This document shows, piece by piece, positions 43,338 through 50,709 of a DNA stretch of 54,885 nt. Within the stretch, counting starts at the first letter, position 1. The number at the start of each line of letters is the position of its first letter. Position numbers and translations under genes: made by a program. The notes beneath the pieces are model-generated. The model saw only the letters and a list, made by a program, of their open reading frames with translations, searched no databases and had not been told where the DNA came from. This DNA comes from Bacteroidales bacterium UBA4788 (lineage in GTDB: Bacteria > Bacteroidota > Bacteroidia > Bacteroidales > VadinHA17). The stretch spans positions 1 to 54,885 of the forward strand of contig DHGW01000027.1 of the NCBI GenBank assembly GCA_002402965.1, given 5' to 3'.

Positions 43338-43925
43338 CTAATGCCTGAACTGGGCTGCCTCCTGCAGCTTCCGGATATCCAGCTTCTTCATTTTCATCAA
43401 TTCCTCCGTCACCCTGGGTGATTCAGCCATTAATTTATCAAGCATTGATGGCACTATCTGCCAGCTTACTCCATACCTGTCTTTCAACCAGCCGCACATG
43501 CTCTCCTCCCCGCTTCCGGAAGTAAGTCCGATCCAATATTTGTCTATCTCCGCCTGACCGCTGTAAAGCTGCCACGAGACACCGTACCAGTCCTCAACCC
43601 ATCCATATTTGGGGCTGAAGGGATACTCACCCAGCGGCATCAAAGCCTTCCCGTTTTCTATCAGTTTTGAGTAGAGGCTTTCCACTTCGCTTTTCGAGGA
43701 GGTAAGGTACATGAGCGAGATCGCGGGACCGGGGCGGAACATGTCGCCGCCGTTTAGCAGCCTGATCTTCTGTCCGCTCATCTCAAGCATGACGACCAGG
43801 GCATTTGCGTCAGTGATTTTCGTGTCCGGAAAAATTCCGGTATAGAATTCCGCCAGAACGACAACTGTGACAATATCACTGGAATATCTGAACAGCTTTG
43901 GCACCCAGATCCTGGTTGCCATCAT
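43338..43925 (-). pseudogene. VOC-family (PhnB-like) protein, 5' end lost
   Basis: The frame encodes 195 residues. From AEFYTGIFPDTKI on it follows the PhnB-like VOC family with two domains (second around CGWLKDRYGVSWQIVP). The first 23 residues (WVPKLFRYSSDIVTVVV) do not look like the family's opening, normally a WFDG.AEEA-type segment. On the opposite strand the same DNA encodes part of a SiaC-family protein. The gene therefore seems to have lost its first 20 or so codons and its promoter. It may still be translated from a chance ATG. The original function is unknown. Confidence 0.7.
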
Positions 43926-44088
43926 AAGAAAGGTAGCACAGGTTATGGATCAGGGCAAAATCCTTGTTGTCAAGTGGTATTATGACACCGAGGACGATGA
44001 TATTATGGAACGTGGTCATCATATTGCAGAGACATTTGATATCCCGATAGAATTCATTCCTGTCGAAGACGCCACTCTTTTCAATTGA
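43846..44088 (+). pseudogene. SiaC-family (DUF1987) protein, C-terminal fragment
   Basis: From 43855 on the frame reads RTTTVTISLEYLNS, then about 60 residues ending WYYDTEDDDIMERGHHIAETFDIPIEFIPV and a short tail. This matches my memory of the second half of SiaC-type proteins (LEYfNtSS, WyYeedDEdM.eaG). Upstream in frame a stop codon lies at 43843-43845, inside VOC-like sequence, so the first 55-60 residues are missing. A GTG at 43867 could start a 73-residue product. SiaC is phosphorylated on a Thr in the LNT segment, here LNS. The 3' end overlaps the convergent nuclease gene by eight bases. Confidence 0.6.
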
Positions 44089-44923
44089 CCCTTGCTACCA
44101 CCGGCCAGTGGTCGGAGATAAACACACCCTCCCGAATTACCCGGTGAGTCTCATACTTCAGCACCTTCATCCCGTTGCGGACGAAGATGTAGTCAATTCT
44201 CCCCTCTCCGGGCTCATCCTGCCAGCCGTTAAATGTATATGATTCGCCTGCAGGCGGAGTCTCTGAGATAAGATATGAATCCACGGCCAAGCCGCCTTCC
44301 TTCATACCCTGAATAGCCAGACTCTCAGGCAACGCGTTGAAATCGCCCGTGATCACAAAATTATTGTCTCCTGCCAGTTCCTTAACCATACCCAGCAGCA
44401 CCCCCGAGCTCATAACCCTTGCAGAGTCGCTGATATGGTCAAAATGCGTATTGAAGAACAGCAGCGTGTCCTGTTCCACCTTATCATAGAGCCTGACCCA
44501 TGTGGCTATGCGCGTCAGCGCAGCCCCCCATCCCACTGATCCCGGCACTTCCGGGGTGGCAGAGAGCCAGAATGTGCCCTCGTCAAGTCTGTCGAACCTG
44601 CCCAGGCGATAAAAGACCGGGCTGGCCTCACCCGCGCGCAGGCCATCGTCTCGTCCCGATGCCACCGATCCGTAGCCGATAAGTGCAGAGTCGAGGTATT
44701 GATACTGGTGCCACAGAACCTCCTGCATGCCAAGCAGGTCAGGTATCTGGTCATTGACAAAACCTGCAACTATAGCAGCCCGGTTAGGCCATGCATTGAT
44801 ACTGTCACGCGGTGTATCCATCCTTATATTGAATGTCATCACATCAATGGCAGAATCATCAGCCGGGACGCATGAAAACAAAAGAATTGCAGAAAGAGCA
44901 GCGACAATAAGTGATCTAAGCAT
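44081..44923 (-). CDS. endonuclease/exonuclease/phosphatase family lipoprotein
   Basis: This 280-residue protein starts MLRSLIVAALSAILLFSC (lipobox) and has the EEP fold: VMTFNIRMDTPRD, LLGMQEVLWHQ with the metal-binding Glu, FFNTHFDH, ITGDFNALPES and the C-terminal SDHWPVVA with the catalytic Asp-His. It should hydrolyse phosphodiester or phosphate esters outside the cytoplasm; Bacteroidota have many such proteins and the substrate is unknown. The start at 44923 is set by the signal; longer frames run into the divergent gene. Confidence 0.92.
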   Translation of the reverse strand: MLRSLIVAALSAILLFSCVPADDSAIDVMTFNIRMDTPRDSINAWPNRAAIVAGFVNDQIPDLLGMQEVLWHQYQYLDSALIGYGSVASGRDDGLRAGEASPVFYRLGRFDRLDEGTFWLSATPEVPGSVGWGAALTRIATWVRLYDKVEQDTLLFFNTHFDHISDSARVMSSGVLLGMVKELAGDNNFVITGDFNALPESLAIQGMKEGGLAVDSYLISETPPAGESYTFNGWQDEPGEGRIDYIFVRNGMKVLKYETHRVIREGVFISDHWPVVARVN

Positions 44924-44963
44924 ATCTTTGAAGTTTGTTTGTTGGCAGGCTAAAGTTACTTTA
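44923..44963 (+). promoter_or_regulatory. possible promoter and palindrome before the homocysteine cluster
   Basis: TATCTTTG (44923-44930) matches TAnnTTTG, with no clear -33 element. A 13-base palindrome, TAAAGTTACTTTA (44951-44963), lies 11 bases before the first gene. Either could set expression of the cluster. Confidence 0.4.
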
Positions 44964-44974
44964 AAATTTACATT

Positions 44975-46126
44975 ATGTCGAGGAAACGTACTGTTGCGGA
45001 GATCAATGAAAAGATCCTCAGCGGGAAGGCGGTTGTGCTGACCGCGGAACAGGTTGCGGCCATGGGCCGTGAAGCCACACCCTCTGAGATCGCGGAGAAG
45101 GTTGACGTTGTCACCACAGGTACCTTCGGGCCAATGTGCTCGTCGGGCATGTTTATCAACTTCGGTCATACCGATCCGCCTATGCGCATGGAGAAAATCA
45201 CATTGAATAACGTCCCTGTCTTTGCAGGCATAGCCGCTGTTGACGCCTACATCGGAGCCACTGAGACGGCCCTGCCGCACGACCAGTACGGAGGAGCTCA
45301 TGTCATTGAGGAACTGATTGCAGGAAAGGATATCCTGCTGCAGGCCACAGCCAAGGGGACCGACTGCTACCCGCGCACTGAGGTAAAGACCCTCATAAAC
45401 AAGGCCACCGTCAACGAGATGATAATGTTCAACCCGCGCAATGCCTACCAGAACTATAATGTTGCGGTGAACAGCACCCCGAAGATGAAATTTACCTATA
45501 TGGGCACGCTGCTGCCGTCATTCGGCAATGCCACCTTTTCAACCTCCGGGGAGCTCAGCCCGCTGCTGAATGATCCCGAGATGCGCACTATTGGTATCGG
45601 TACCCGGATCTTCTTCGGGGGAACCACGGGATATGTGGCATGGCACGGTACCCAGTTCAACACCGGTAAGCCGGTAAATGAGCACGGTGTCCCGATAGGC
45701 AACTCAGCCACCCTGGCACTGATTGGCGATGCAAAGGAGATGAGCACAAGGTTCATCAGGGCGGCGTACTTCGAAAAGTACGGTGTCTCCATTTTTATTG
45801 GAGTGGGAATACCTATCCCCATCCTCGATGAAGATATGGCCCGCAGGGTGATGGTGCGCAACAGCCAGATTGAGACCAACATTATCGATTACGGGTCACC
45901 CGGGCATGATGTCCTCGGGCGTGCCAGCTACAAGTCGCTCTTCTCGGGCGAGATAATCCTTAACGGGAAGAAGATCCGCACCGCCCCTCTCTCAAGCCTG
46001 AGGGTAGCACGTGAGATAGCAGAAATACTTCGCCAGGAGATCGGATCAGGCAGGTTCCTGCTGACGGCCCCGGTGGAGCAGTTCACAAAGACATCCGGGC
46101 TCAACAACCTGGAAATAAGACTTTGA
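44975..46126 (+). CDS. homocysteine biosynthesis protein (DUF39, HcyBio)
   Basis: This 383-residue protein matches the DUF39 family (COG1900; MA1821 of Methanosarcina acetivorans): KVDVVTTGTFGPMCSSGMFINFGH, NNVPVFAGIAAVDAYIGATE and KGTDCYPRT. Work in Methanosarcina showed that this family, with an NIL-ferredoxin, makes homocysteine from sulfide and a C4 aldehyde donor. Cys residues in GPMCSSG and GTDCYPR are candidates for sulfur transfer. The start at 44975 gives MSRKRTVAEINEKI, typical of the family. It heads a three-gene operon and may feed homocysteine to methionine synthesis. Confidence 0.92.
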   Translation: MSRKRTVAEINEKILSGKAVVLTAEQVAAMGREATPSEIAEKVDVVTTGTFGPMCSSGMFINFGHTDPPMRMEKITLNNVPVFAGIAAVDAYIGATETALPHDQYGGAHVIEELIAGKDILLQATAKGTDCYPRTEVKTLINKATVNEMIMFNPRNAYQNYNVAVNSTPKMKFTYMGTLLPSFGNATFSTSGELSPLLNDPEMRTIGIGTRIFFGGTTGYVAWHGTQFNTGKPVNEHGVPIGNSATLALIGDAKEMSTRFIRAAYFEKYGVSIFIGVGIPIPILDEDMARRVMVRNSQIETNIIDYGSPGHDVLGRASYKSLFSGEIILNGKKIRTAPLSSLRVAREIAEILRQEIGSGRFLLTAPVEQFTKTSGLNNLEIRL

Positions 46127-46143
46127 CTTTAAATATTAACCCT

Positions 46144-46554
46144 ATGAAAAGCAGGAGATTTGTGCTGACCTTCCCGCCTGAAGCGACGGGTGAGCCAATT
46201 ACTTATAATCTGATCAGGAAGTTCGACATAATGGTTAACATTGTAAAGGCTGACGTCACGCCGGGCCAGGTAGGACACCTGGTGATGGAGATGACTGCCC
46301 CGTCGAAAGTACTGAAAGAAGGGATGGAATACATGAAGCAGCAGAACGTGGAGTGTGTTCCCATAGACCGTAAGATCACCTACAGCCAGGATCTTTGCGT
46401 CCATTGCGGTGCCTGTTCGGCAGTCTGCTTCGCGGGTGCTCTGACAATGAATCGCACCACGGCAGAGCTTGTATTTGATCCTGAGAAATGCGTGATGTGT
46501 GAGCTCTGCCTCACAGCGTGCCCTCTAAAACTTTTCGATATAGACCTTGGCTAA
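46144..46554 (+). CDS. NIL domain / 2[4Fe-4S] ferredoxin of the homocysteine cluster
   Basis: This 136-residue protein has an NIL domain (1 to about 75: RRFVLTFPPEATGEPITYNLIRKFDIMVNIVKADVTPGQVGHL) and two 4Fe-4S motifs, CVHCGACSAVC and CVMCELCLTACP. It matches the MA1822 type that works with the DUF39 protein and probably supplies electrons. The ATG at 46144 fits the family; a TTG 21 bases earlier overlaps the DUF39 stop. The next gene begins inside its last codons. Confidence 0.92.
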   Translation: MKSRRFVLTFPPEATGEPITYNLIRKFDIMVNIVKADVTPGQVGHLVMEMTAPSKVLKEGMEYMKQQNVECVPIDRKITYSQDLCVHCGACSAVCFAGALTMNRTTAELVFDPEKCVMCELCLTACPLKLFDIDLG

Positions 46555-47305
46555 GAGCCAGGCATACCAGCCCCGCCTATACCGGGAGGCCATGGGGAAC
46601 AGCCGCTGGACCTGTTTCAGCTCCTCTTGGCGGGAGACTGACCTCTGGGTGGCGATGGACAGGGAGCATTACCGCCCTGAGTCCGAACGATACACATTGG
46701 ATCGCATACTCTTTTACCGGAAGGCGCTGGAGGAACATATTGCCCTGCACCCTGAGTTCCGCGATTCGCTCACCCCGGTGGTGGCGCCCGGCGGGGTGCA
46801 CCCAATAATTACAGCAATGAGCGACGCTGCTCTTGCTGCCGGTACCGGGCCGATGAGTGCAGTGGCCGGAGCAATGGCCGAATATATATGCAGGGACCTT
46901 CTGACGGAGTTCGATGCTGAGGAGGTGATAATTGAGAACGGAGGTGACATTTTCCTCAAACTTGTTGCTCCGGCAACTGTTGCGGTGTATGCGGGCAGCT
47001 CCCCTCTCTCGGAGAAGATTGCACTTCAGCCCGCGCCTGCCGAAACCCCGCTGGCCTTCTGTTGCTCTTCCGGAACGGTGGGGCACTCACTCAGCTTCGG
47101 TCAGGCCGATGCATGCATGATAGCATGCCGTAATGGTGCGCTGGCCGACGCATACGCCACTGCCTTCTGCAACAGTGTTAAAAGTGCGGATATGGTTTAT
47201 GAGGTGACGGAACAGGCCCTGAAGGTTCCGGAAATCCTCTCGGTGATCATCATTGCCGGCGACAAGGTTGGACTGGGCGGCACAATTGAGATAAAGTTCG
47301 TCTGA
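46547..47305 (+). CDS. UPF0280 (ApbE-related) protein of the homocysteine cluster
   Basis: This 252-residue protein matches UPF0280 (MA1715 type): YQPRLYREAM, WRETDLWVAMD, GPMSAVAGAMAEYI and VIIENGGDIFLKL. Its homologue is linked genetically to the same homocysteine pathway in Methanosarcina, but the reaction is not known. The start is TTG at 46547, overlapping the ferredoxin gene by eight bases, because the conserved YQPRLYRE lies before any ATG. Similarity to ApbE hints at flavin handling. Confidence 0.88.
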   Translation: MAKSQAYQPRLYREAMGNSRWTCFSSSWRETDLWVAMDREHYRPESERYTLDRILFYRKALEEHIALHPEFRDSLTPVVAPGGVHPIITAMSDAALAAGTGPMSAVAGAMAEYICRDLLTEFDAEEVIIENGGDIFLKLVAPATVAVYAGSSPLSEKIALQPAPAETPLAFCCSSGTVGHSLSFGQADACMIACRNGALADAYATAFCNSVKSADMVYEVTEQALKVPEILSVIIIAGDKVGLGGTIEIKFV

Positions 47306-47397
47306 CCGGTCCGCAGCAGATATCCATTATCCCAGCGCGACACCACCGACATTTGGTTACTGCCCCAAGATTCACCAGAGTCACATCTGCGACAGGG

Positions 47398-48966
47398 TCA
47401 GATCTTCGGCGGGTAACCGGTCACATCCCTGATCTCTTCATATAACGGCCGCAGGTGCCGGTACATCTTCGAGTAGACCTTTTCATACAGTTCCCTGTAG
47501 ATACCCACATTTTGCGGATCAGGCACATACCTGTCGCCCCGCCGCGTCATGGCCGCCACAGCAGAAGGGAAGTCGCTGTAATACCCCATCCCGACCGCTG
47601 CGTTGATTGCGGCACCGATGGCCGAGGTCTCATATGTATGCGGCCTGTACGTCTCCAGGTTGAATATATCAGCAGTGATCTGCATCGCCTGTTTGCTCTG
47701 CGAGCCGCCACCCGAAACAATCACACTGTTGACGGGTACTTTCGTTTTTTTAACCGTCCGGTTAAGACCCTCTTTTAGTGAATAGGTGAGGCCTTCGAGT
47801 ATTGCCCGGTATACATGCGCACGGGTATGAACATCACCGAAACCGATTATAGCGCCCTTGGCTTCCGTGCCGGGAACCTTAACGCCGGGCGACCAGTAAG
47901 GCTGCAGGATCAGCCCCATGGAACCTGCCGGCACCTCGTCAACCATTGCGTCAAAGAAGGTCTCCGGATGGCGCCCTGTCTGCTCAGCCATCTGTATCTC
48001 CTTCAGCCCGAACTCCTTCTTGAACCAGCTGATCATCCAGTAACCCCTGTATATCTGCACCTCAGTGTTGTAACAGTCGGGTACGGCACTCGGGTAGGAA
48101 GGAAAGAATGGGATAACCTCGTGGTACCTGCTGTGGGTGGTTTGCACAGTGGCGGTTGTACCGTAGCTCAGACAGGCCACATCAGGAGTGATGACACCCG
48201 AGCCCAGCACCTCGCTGGCCTTGTCAGCGGCGGCGGCTATCAGCGGAAGGCCGGCAGGTATGCCCGTCTTCTCCGATGTCTCCCTGCTGATATGACCAAG
48301 TACCTCAGATGGTTTTACCAGGTCAGGTAACATCTCCCTCTCTATGGGAAACATCTTATAGTTCATGTGCTTCCGGTCGGTCCACTTCTGCGTCTTGTAA
48401 TCAAAAGGCAGGTAGGCCACGGTGCACCCAACCGAGTCCCTGTACTCGCCCGTCAGGACCCAGGTCAGGTAACCCGACAGCAGCAGGTATTTGCTTGTCT
48501 TCTCCCATATTTCTGGAGTATTCTGCATCAGCCAGTTGGACTCACCGTTCTTGACTGCAAAGTGAACCGCCTCCCTCATATTGACCAGTCTCAGAGCCAG
48601 GTCCATCATCTTCCCGGGATACCTGCCAACTGCGCTGAGTCGCTGGTCGAGCCATGATATCGCAGGGCGAAGTGATTTGCCCTCAGCATCGAGGTTGATC
48701 AGCGTTGACCTCTGGGAGGTGAGGGTGACAGCTTTTATCCTCTCTTTTTCATATGGCATCTCACTGAAAAACCTCTTCAGTCCCTCGAACATCTTGTCCC
48801 TGAAGTATTCGGGATACTGTTCAGCCCAGCCTGGGGCCACCGAGAAATATGGTTCGATCTCCGTTTTGGTCAGGTGGAGCACGTTGCCCTGCAGGTCGGA
48901 CAATACGGCCCGGACCGACTGTGTGCCGAAGTCTATTGCCAGGATAAGCTCGTCGGATGATTTCAT
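47398..48966 (-). CDS. FGGY-family carbohydrate kinase
   Basis: This 522-residue kinase has the phosphate-binding loop LAIDFGTQSVRAV, AAADKASEVLGSGVITP in the middle and VIVSGGGSQSKQAMQITADIF near the C-terminus. FGGY kinases phosphorylate sugars or polyols such as glycerol, xylulose and ribulose; the substrate here is not evident. Its neighbours are a GlpD-like dehydrogenase and an alkyl-DHAP-synthase-like flavoprotein, which suggests a C3 or glycerol-like substrate. The gene starts after two degenerate copies of the preceding gene's 3' end. Confidence 0.92.
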   Translation of the reverse strand: MKSSDELILAIDFGTQSVRAVLSDLQGNVLHLTKTEIEPYFSVAPGWAEQYPEYFRDKMFEGLKRFFSEMPYEKERIKAVTLTSQRSTLINLDAEGKSLRPAISWLDQRLSAVGRYPGKMMDLALRLVNMREAVHFAVKNGESNWLMQNTPEIWEKTSKYLLLSGYLTWVLTGEYRDSVGCTVAYLPFDYKTQKWTDRKHMNYKMFPIEREMLPDLVKPSEVLGHISRETSEKTGIPAGLPLIAAAADKASEVLGSGVITPDVACLSYGTTATVQTTHSRYHEVIPFFPSYPSAVPDCYNTEVQIYRGYWMISWFKKEFGLKEIQMAEQTGRHPETFFDAMVDEVPAGSMGLILQPYWSPGVKVPGTEAKGAIIGFGDVHTRAHVYRAILEGLTYSLKEGLNRTVKKTKVPVNSVIVSGGGSQSKQAMQITADIFNLETYRPHTYETSAIGAAINAAVGMGYYSDFPSAVAAMTRRGDRYVPDPQNVGIYRELYEKVYSKMYRHLRPLYEEIRDVTGYPPKI

Positions 48967-49116
48967 GGTCAGGTTATAGTAGCTCCGGCGTGATGCCTAG
49001 ATTCAATTAGTTGTCTGGTCAGGTTATAGCAGGCCCGGTGTACTGCCGGGATTTATTATGTTGTATGTCCGGATTACAGCATTCCAAGAGTGCCGCCGGG
49101 ATTCATTATGTTGTTC
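48967..49116 (-). repeat. three 50-base tandem copies of a gene's 3' end
   Basis: Units at 48967-49016, 49017-49066 and 49067-49116 have a period of exactly 50 bases. The rightmost unit is the end of the flavoprotein gene (coding NNIMNPGGTLGML and stop). The middle unit would read NNIINPGSTPGLL and stop; the leftmost is more decayed (NLGITPELL and stop). The copies fill the gap before the kinase start. Confidence 0.85.
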
Positions 49117-50705
49117 GGATCCAAATGCTTTTTCACAGCACCAAGCAGCTCCATGGAGTTCTTTCCAAGGTGCCCCTCCATCCATGGCGCCAGGACCCTC
49201 CCGACGCCGTGATGATGCGAGATGGAACCGCCGTTCTCAAGGATTGTATCCACCAGTCCCCTGTGGAACACGGCGAAGTCCTGAGCCTCATTCCCCTTCT
49301 GCATGGGGCTGAGGAAAGTGAAGTAGAGGTTGGCGCCGTTCTCGTAGACATGTGAAATGTGAATCATCAGGAAGGCCTTAGGCCGGCGTGCGACATATTC
49401 ATGGGCAGCCTTCCACACCTTCAGCAGCTTATCCCAGGTGACTGCCGTCTCGAGGGTATCGGTCATGATTCCCAGATCCATAAGCGGGTCACGCATGTAT
49501 GCACTGGAATATCTCTGGTCAAGCCATTTCCTTACGGGAGAGGTTCCGATATACATCCCCTTTCCGGCCCGGACTTTTCTTTTTATCTTATTCAGAACGA
49601 ACCTTGCATAATCGCGCTCCCCCTCCACGGTTGCAAACATCAGACACCGGCTGCCGGCTTTGAACCCCAGTATAGCCAGTGCCTTGTCGGCCAAAGTGCC
49701 GTCGAATCCGCTGGTTTTGAACGCAATATCAGTCTCATCAGGGTCGGATATCCGGAACAGGTGCGGTTTGCCGCATTCGCTCTGAATGATACGGCGCATC
49801 GTCTCCACGGCCGCTTCAAATGACCTGAAGATGAAAGCTGCGGATGCTGTGTTCTGCGGTGCGTGGTTAAAGATGTGAAGAGTGGCTTCGGTAATCACCC
49901 CTAGGGTCCCCTCCGCGCCTGCAAAGAGCCTGAAGAGGTCCCACCCCTGGGCTGTCCGCGGATAATCTTTCGTCTCAATTACTCCTGCCGGTGTCACAGC
50001 CCTGATGGCCACGAGCATATCCTCTATCTTGCCATAGCCTGTGGAAGCCTGTCCCGCACCCCTGGCGGAAATCCAGCCGCCAACAGTTGAATACTCAAAC
50101 GACTGCGGGAAGTGACCACAACTGTAGCCCTGACTGTTTAGCTCCTTCTCAAGTGCAGGGCCATACATGCCTGACTGAACGGTCACGGTCTTGTTCACTT
50201 TATTAACGGTCATAATCCTGTTAAGGTGCTTCGTCAGGTCCAGGGCAATACCCCCGTGCGGTGCCCTGATGGCTCCTGTGACTGAGGAGAGGCCACCTGC
50301 TGGCACGACTGCAATCATCTCATCACTGCAGTAGGCTATGACTTTTTCAACCTCTTCATGAGTGCGCGGAGCAACAACCGCATCGGGAGGATCAGGCACA
50401 AGACCGAGACGGAGACCGAGTAACTCGCCGTAGAACTTACCGCATGAGAAACGGGCACGCGACAGGTCATCCGTAAGGACATTCCCGCTGCCGCATATCC
50501 CTCTGAGAAATTCGAGCTGTGCCGGTTTGATCATCGGCGGCTTCTCCAGCTTCACCGGCTCTGTCCCCGGAAGGTGCTTACTCCTGAAAACTGCTTCAGT
50601 AAGACTGAACTTCGCCCTAATAACCTCAGCCATGTGATGACTGATCCCTTCCTCCCTCTTGTCTCCCCACTTGAGCAGATGACGGTAACTGTTTTCGCTC
50701 TCCAT
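49074..50705 (-). CDS. FAD-binding oxidase, alkyl-DHAP synthase-like
   Basis: This 543-residue protein has the FAD-binding PCMH domain (about 105-285: PDAVVAPRTHEEVEKVIAYC, VPAGGLSSVTGA, YSTVGGWISARGAGQASTGYG) and a C-terminal cap with SHHHGVG (His near 497-499), the motif of alkyldihydroxyacetonephosphate synthase. AGPS swaps the acyl group of acyl-DHAP for a fatty alcohol, the first ether-lipid step. The FAD loop differs from the usual Gly-rich GGGT form (PAGGLSS). No acyltransferase is nearby, so the true substrate may differ. It sits four bases after the GlpD-like gene. Confidence 0.9.
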   Translation of the reverse strand: MESENSYRHLLKWGDKREEGISHHMAEVIRAKFSLTEAVFRSKHLPGTEPVKLEKPPMIKPAQLEFLRGICGSGNVLTDDLSRARFSCGKFYGELLGLRLGLVPDPPDAVVAPRTHEEVEKVIAYCSDEMIAVVPAGGLSSVTGAIRAPHGGIALDLTKHLNRIMTVNKVNKTVTVQSGMYGPALEKELNSQGYSCGHFPQSFEYSTVGGWISARGAGQASTGYGKIEDMLVAIRAVTPAGVIETKDYPRTAQGWDLFRLFAGAEGTLGVITEATLHIFNHAPQNTASAAFIFRSFEAAVETMRRIIQSECGKPHLFRISDPDETDIAFKTSGFDGTLADKALAILGFKAGSRCLMFATVEGERDYARFVLNKIKRKVRAGKGMYIGTSPVRKWLDQRYSSAYMRDPLMDLGIMTDTLETAVTWDKLLKVWKAAHEYVARRPKAFLMIHISHVYENGANLYFTFLSPMQKGNEAQDFAVFHRGLVDTILENGGSISHHHGVGRVLAPWMEGHLGKNSMELLGAVKKHLDPNNIMNPGGTLGML

Positions 50706-50709
50706 ATTG

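Noticed and set aside
43845..43850. EcoRI site as proof that the VOC/SiaC junction is a cloning chimera
   Set aside because: GAATTC occurs elsewhere in the window (for example near 206 and 44050), so its presence is not decisive. A single deletion explains the junction as well.
46577..47086. Minus-strand open frame of 169 codons opposite the UPF0280 gene
   Set aside because: Composition is Arg/Gly/His-rich without motifs, and the plus strand encodes the conserved UPF0280 protein.
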